DNA from: an uncultured Hyphomicrobiales bacterium
GTDB taxonomy: Bacteria; Pseudomonadota; Alphaproteobacteria; Rhizobiales; Aestuariivirgaceae
Assembly: GCA_903930095.1 (NCBI GenBank)
Contig: CAIYXE010000389.1
Coordinates: 1-14,304 of the forward strand
Reading direction: 5' to 3'
DNA length: 14,304 nt
Position 1 is the first letter of the stretch; every line of letters begins with the position of its first letter. Below are positions 12,473 to 14,304 of this stretch, piece after piece. The notes beneath the pieces were generated by a model. It ran no database searches, was not told where the DNA came from, and saw only the letters and a list, made by a program, of their open reading frames with translations. The translations under genes and the position numbers were made by a program.

Positions 12473-14304
12473 TGGCCGAGCCTCTCGAGCAGGGCCGGCA
12501 CATGGACCTGGTCGGCCTTGTAGTTGCCGGTCAGCGCATACATCACGATGTTGACGCCGGTGCGGAAGGCGAATTCCCGCTGCCGGTCGGCGCCCGGGAC
12601 CGAGGCGAAGATCGGCTGGCCGTTCTCGTCCATGGCCCAGGCGGCGGCATAGTCGTTGGATCCGATGATGATGCCGCTGACGCCGTCCGTGTTGCCCAAC
12701 GATGCTCCCTCGCTGTCGGTGCGCTCCACCCACAGCTTGCCGCCGGCGTAGCGGCCGGGGAAGCGGTCCATCAGGTAGAAGCTCTTGGTCAGCACATGGG
12801 TGTCCGGCACGGGCTCCAGCGGCGGGATGTCGAGCTTCGCCAGAATGCGGCGCAGCGCATCGGAGGCGGCACTGGCGCCGCCCGTCAGCGCGTCGGCGCC
12901 CGCGCCATCCTCACGCAGGTCGAAGAAGATGGTGCCGCCGCCCTTCATGAATGCGTCGATGCGGGCGAGTGCTGCATCGGAAGGAACGGTCGCGTCGGGC
13001 TTCACCGGCCAGTAGAGCAGCGGAAAGAACACGATGTCGTCGCGCTCGATGTTGATGCCCGCGGGCTCCCCCGTGACCACCGAGGTGCGCTCGCCCAGGA
13101 TCGCGCCGAGCCCCTTGAGGCCCTGCTCGCTCACCTCATCCAGTGCCTTATCCCCCGTGATGACATAGGCGAGCCTGGTTTCGAGCGCGTTGCGCATCGC
13201 ATAGTCGTCCGTGGCCTGGGCATGGGCCGGGGGCTGCCAGGCCAGGACGAGCAAGAGGCCAACCGCCGCCGCGGCGGCGCGGCGCTGGCGCAGGCGGTTG
13301 AGGCCGCCGCCGAGGACCAGTGCTGCAAGGCAATCGGCGAGGAACAGGATCATGGCCAGCGCGAAGGCATAGGGTGCCAGGGCGAGTGCCGGAAGGGGGG
13401 CAAGCGGGCGCAGCGTGACGGTGGAGGCAAGGCCCGAGATCGGCGTCAGCGCATCGCCGCTGCGGGTGATGTTGAGGGCGCGCTCCTGCAGGCCCCGGCG
13501 GTAGAGGCCGGCGGGGGTTGCGGCACTCACCACCGCCTTGTCGATCGCCGCGGCTGCAATGGGCTGGACGTCGGGCGCAGGGTCAGCGAGCTCGCCGAAG
13601 CCGTCGAGCGAGCGGAACGGCACGAAGGCCTGCGCCCCGGTCTGGGCCTGTGCCGGTGCGGCACCGCCGCCGGCTGAGGGGGCAAGGTCGAGCACGCGGC
13701 GCAGCATCTCGACGAAGAGGCCAGAGACAGGAAGGTTCGACCAGTCGGCATTGGCGGTGACGTGGAACAGCACGATCAATCCCTTGCCCGTCTTTTCCGC
13801 CGTCACCAGCGGGGTTCCATCCGCGAGCGTTGCCCAGACCTTGGCCGGAAGCTCGGAATCGGGCTCAGCCAGCACCTGCCGCGTGACCTTGACCACCGGA
13901 TCGGGGGTGAGCCCCGCGAAGGGGCTGGTCTCGGGGAAGGCCTGCAGCGCCTGCGGCGTTTCCCAGCTCAGCGCACTGCCCAGCGAGCGGCCACCCTCGC
14001 GCAGCGTGACGGGAACCAGCGCGTCCTGGGCGCCCGCAAGGCGGGGCCCGGCGAAGCGCAGCAGCACGCCGCCATTTTCGACCCAACCCGCCACCATCTC
14101 CTGCTGTTCAGGGGGCAGCACGCCGATGTCGGCCAGCACGAGCATGGAGAGGCCCTGGTCCAGCAGCGCCTTGAGCGCCGCGCTGTCGGCGGGCTCCGCG
14201 ATCTCGCCATATGGCTCGAGCGCGCGCGAGGCGAAATAGAGCGGCGAGAGCAGCGGCTGGGCGGTTTCGGAAGATGTGCCCGACATCAGCCCCACGGTCT
14301 TGCG
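12469..14304 (-). CDS. DUF4159 domain membrane protein (BatA-like N-terminus expected outside the window), partial
   Basis: The frame is open through the right edge (codons at 14304-14296 are in frame before the first possible internal start), so the N-terminus is missing and 611 residues are visible. First comes a GATase-like or Rossmann-like portion ('LSMLVLADIGVLPPEQQEM', 'WVENGGVLLRFAGPRL'). About 170-300 residues in is a second mixed region. Two hydrophobic helices then follow (LAPYAFALAMILFLADCLAA; AAAAVGLLLVLAWQ ending in a signal-peptide-like AHAQA). The last roughly 235 residues are the DUF4159 domain ('TRLAYVITGD', 'FFPLLYWPV', 'GGGTIFFDLRED', 'NIVMYALTGNYK'). Full-length relatives are about 900 residues, as far as I recall. 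It is coupled by ATGA to the VWA/GATase-like protein; a DUF58 and a MoxR gene are expected beyond 14304. Confidence 0.85.
   Translation of the reverse strand, partial: RKTVGLMSGTSSETAQPLLSPLYFASRALEPYGEIAEPADSAALKALLDQGLSMLVLADIGVLPPEQQEMVAGWVENGGVLLRFAGPRLAGAQDALVPVTLREGGRSLGSALSWETPQALQAFPETSPFAGLTPDPVVKVTRQVLAEPDSELPAKVWATLADGTPLVTAEKTGKGLIVLFHVTANADWSNLPVSGLFVEMLRRVLDLAPSAGGGAAPAQAQTGAQAFVPFRSLDGFGELADPAPDVQPIAAAAIDKAVVSAATPAGLYRRGLQERALNITRSGDALTPISGLASTVTLRPLAPLPALALAPYAFALAMILFLADCLAALVLGGGLNRLRQRRAAAAAVGLLLVLAWQPPAHAQATDDYAMRNALETRLAYVITGDKALDEVSEQGLKGLGAILGERTSVVTGEPAGINIERDDIVFFPLLYWPVKPDATVPSDAALARIDAFMKGGGTIFFDLREDGAGADALTGGASAASDALRRILAKLDIPPLEPVPDTHVLTKSFYLMDRFPGRYAGGKLWVERTDSEGASLGNTDGVSGIIIGSNDYAAAWAMDENGQPIFASVPGADRQREFAFRTGVNIVMYALTGNYKADQVHVPALLERLGQ

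Noticed and set aside
11198..12523. Long + strand open frame (about 440 codons) opposite the VWA/GATase-like gene
   Set aside because: Antisense to a gene with clear domains and helices; its composition (Arg, Gly, His, Ala rich, no motif) is that of a high-GC mirror frame.
12473..12733. 87-codon upstream extension of the VWA/GATase-like gene
   Set aside because: Lies wholly inside the DUF4159 coding region, has low-complexity Arg/His content, and the ATGA start at 12472 fits the membrane-protein N-terminus.
1..14304. CRISPR array, tRNA, rRNA, toxin-antitoxin pair or phage genes
   Set aside because: No spaced direct-repeat arrays, cloverleaf-like sequence, conserved rRNA stretches or small gene pairs of that type were seen on either strand.

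Overview
The window is high-GC, densely coded DNA of alphaproteobacterial type, most likely from a member of the Hyphomicrobiales (Rhizobiales). This rests on protein style, on a DUF4159/VWA membrane-protein pair of a kind common in that group, and on short intergenic palindromes that I recall as widespread in rhizobial genomes. It contains 12 protein genes. Two run off the window edges. I see no rRNA, tRNA, CRISPR array or intact transposon.

Region 1 (1-2179, + strand) is a tight operon of three genes: the C-terminal part of an extended SDR/epimerase-like reductase (CerR type), a dedicated acyl carrier protein, and a PLP-dependent serine palmitoyltransferase. Reductase, ACP and Spt side by side is the hallmark of bacterial ceramide (sphingolipid) synthesis as worked out in Caulobacter.

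Region 2 (2180-2398) is a convergent intergenic stretch with two different palindromic repeat elements. Region 3 (2399-6661, - strand) is a putative operon transcribed towards spt: calcineurin-like phosphoesterase, lptF, lptG (ATGA overlap with lptF) and a diacylglycerol/sphingosine-kinase-family lipid kinase (3 bp after lptG). The lptFG pair lies beside sphingolipid genes rather than the usual lptD/surA neighbours. This suggests, but does not prove, a second Lpt-like permease and a ceramide-kinase-like step devoted to sphingolipids. Two inverted 50-bp copies of one palindrome, 45/50 identical, bracket this operon almost exactly.

Region 4 (6662-9144) holds the second repeat copy, a short tandem repeat that may be an IS end remnant, an APH/SrkA-fold kinase, and a large GNAT-fold protein that is the best local candidate for the bacterial ceramide N-acyltransferase. 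Both genes are on the - strand.

Region 5 (9218-10471, + strand) has a Nudix hydrolase and a small GNAT acetyltransferase. Region 6 (10412-14304, - strand) is unrelated to lipids: a VWA/glutamine-amidotransferase-like membrane protein and, upstream of it with ATGA coupling, a DUF4159 membrane protein cut by the window end. In summary, regions 1-4 read as a sphingolipid island in which synthesis (reductase, ACP, Spt, perhaps the GNAT protein), head-group phosphorylation (kinase) and export (LptFG-like) would cooperate. Regions 5-6 look like ordinary chromosome.
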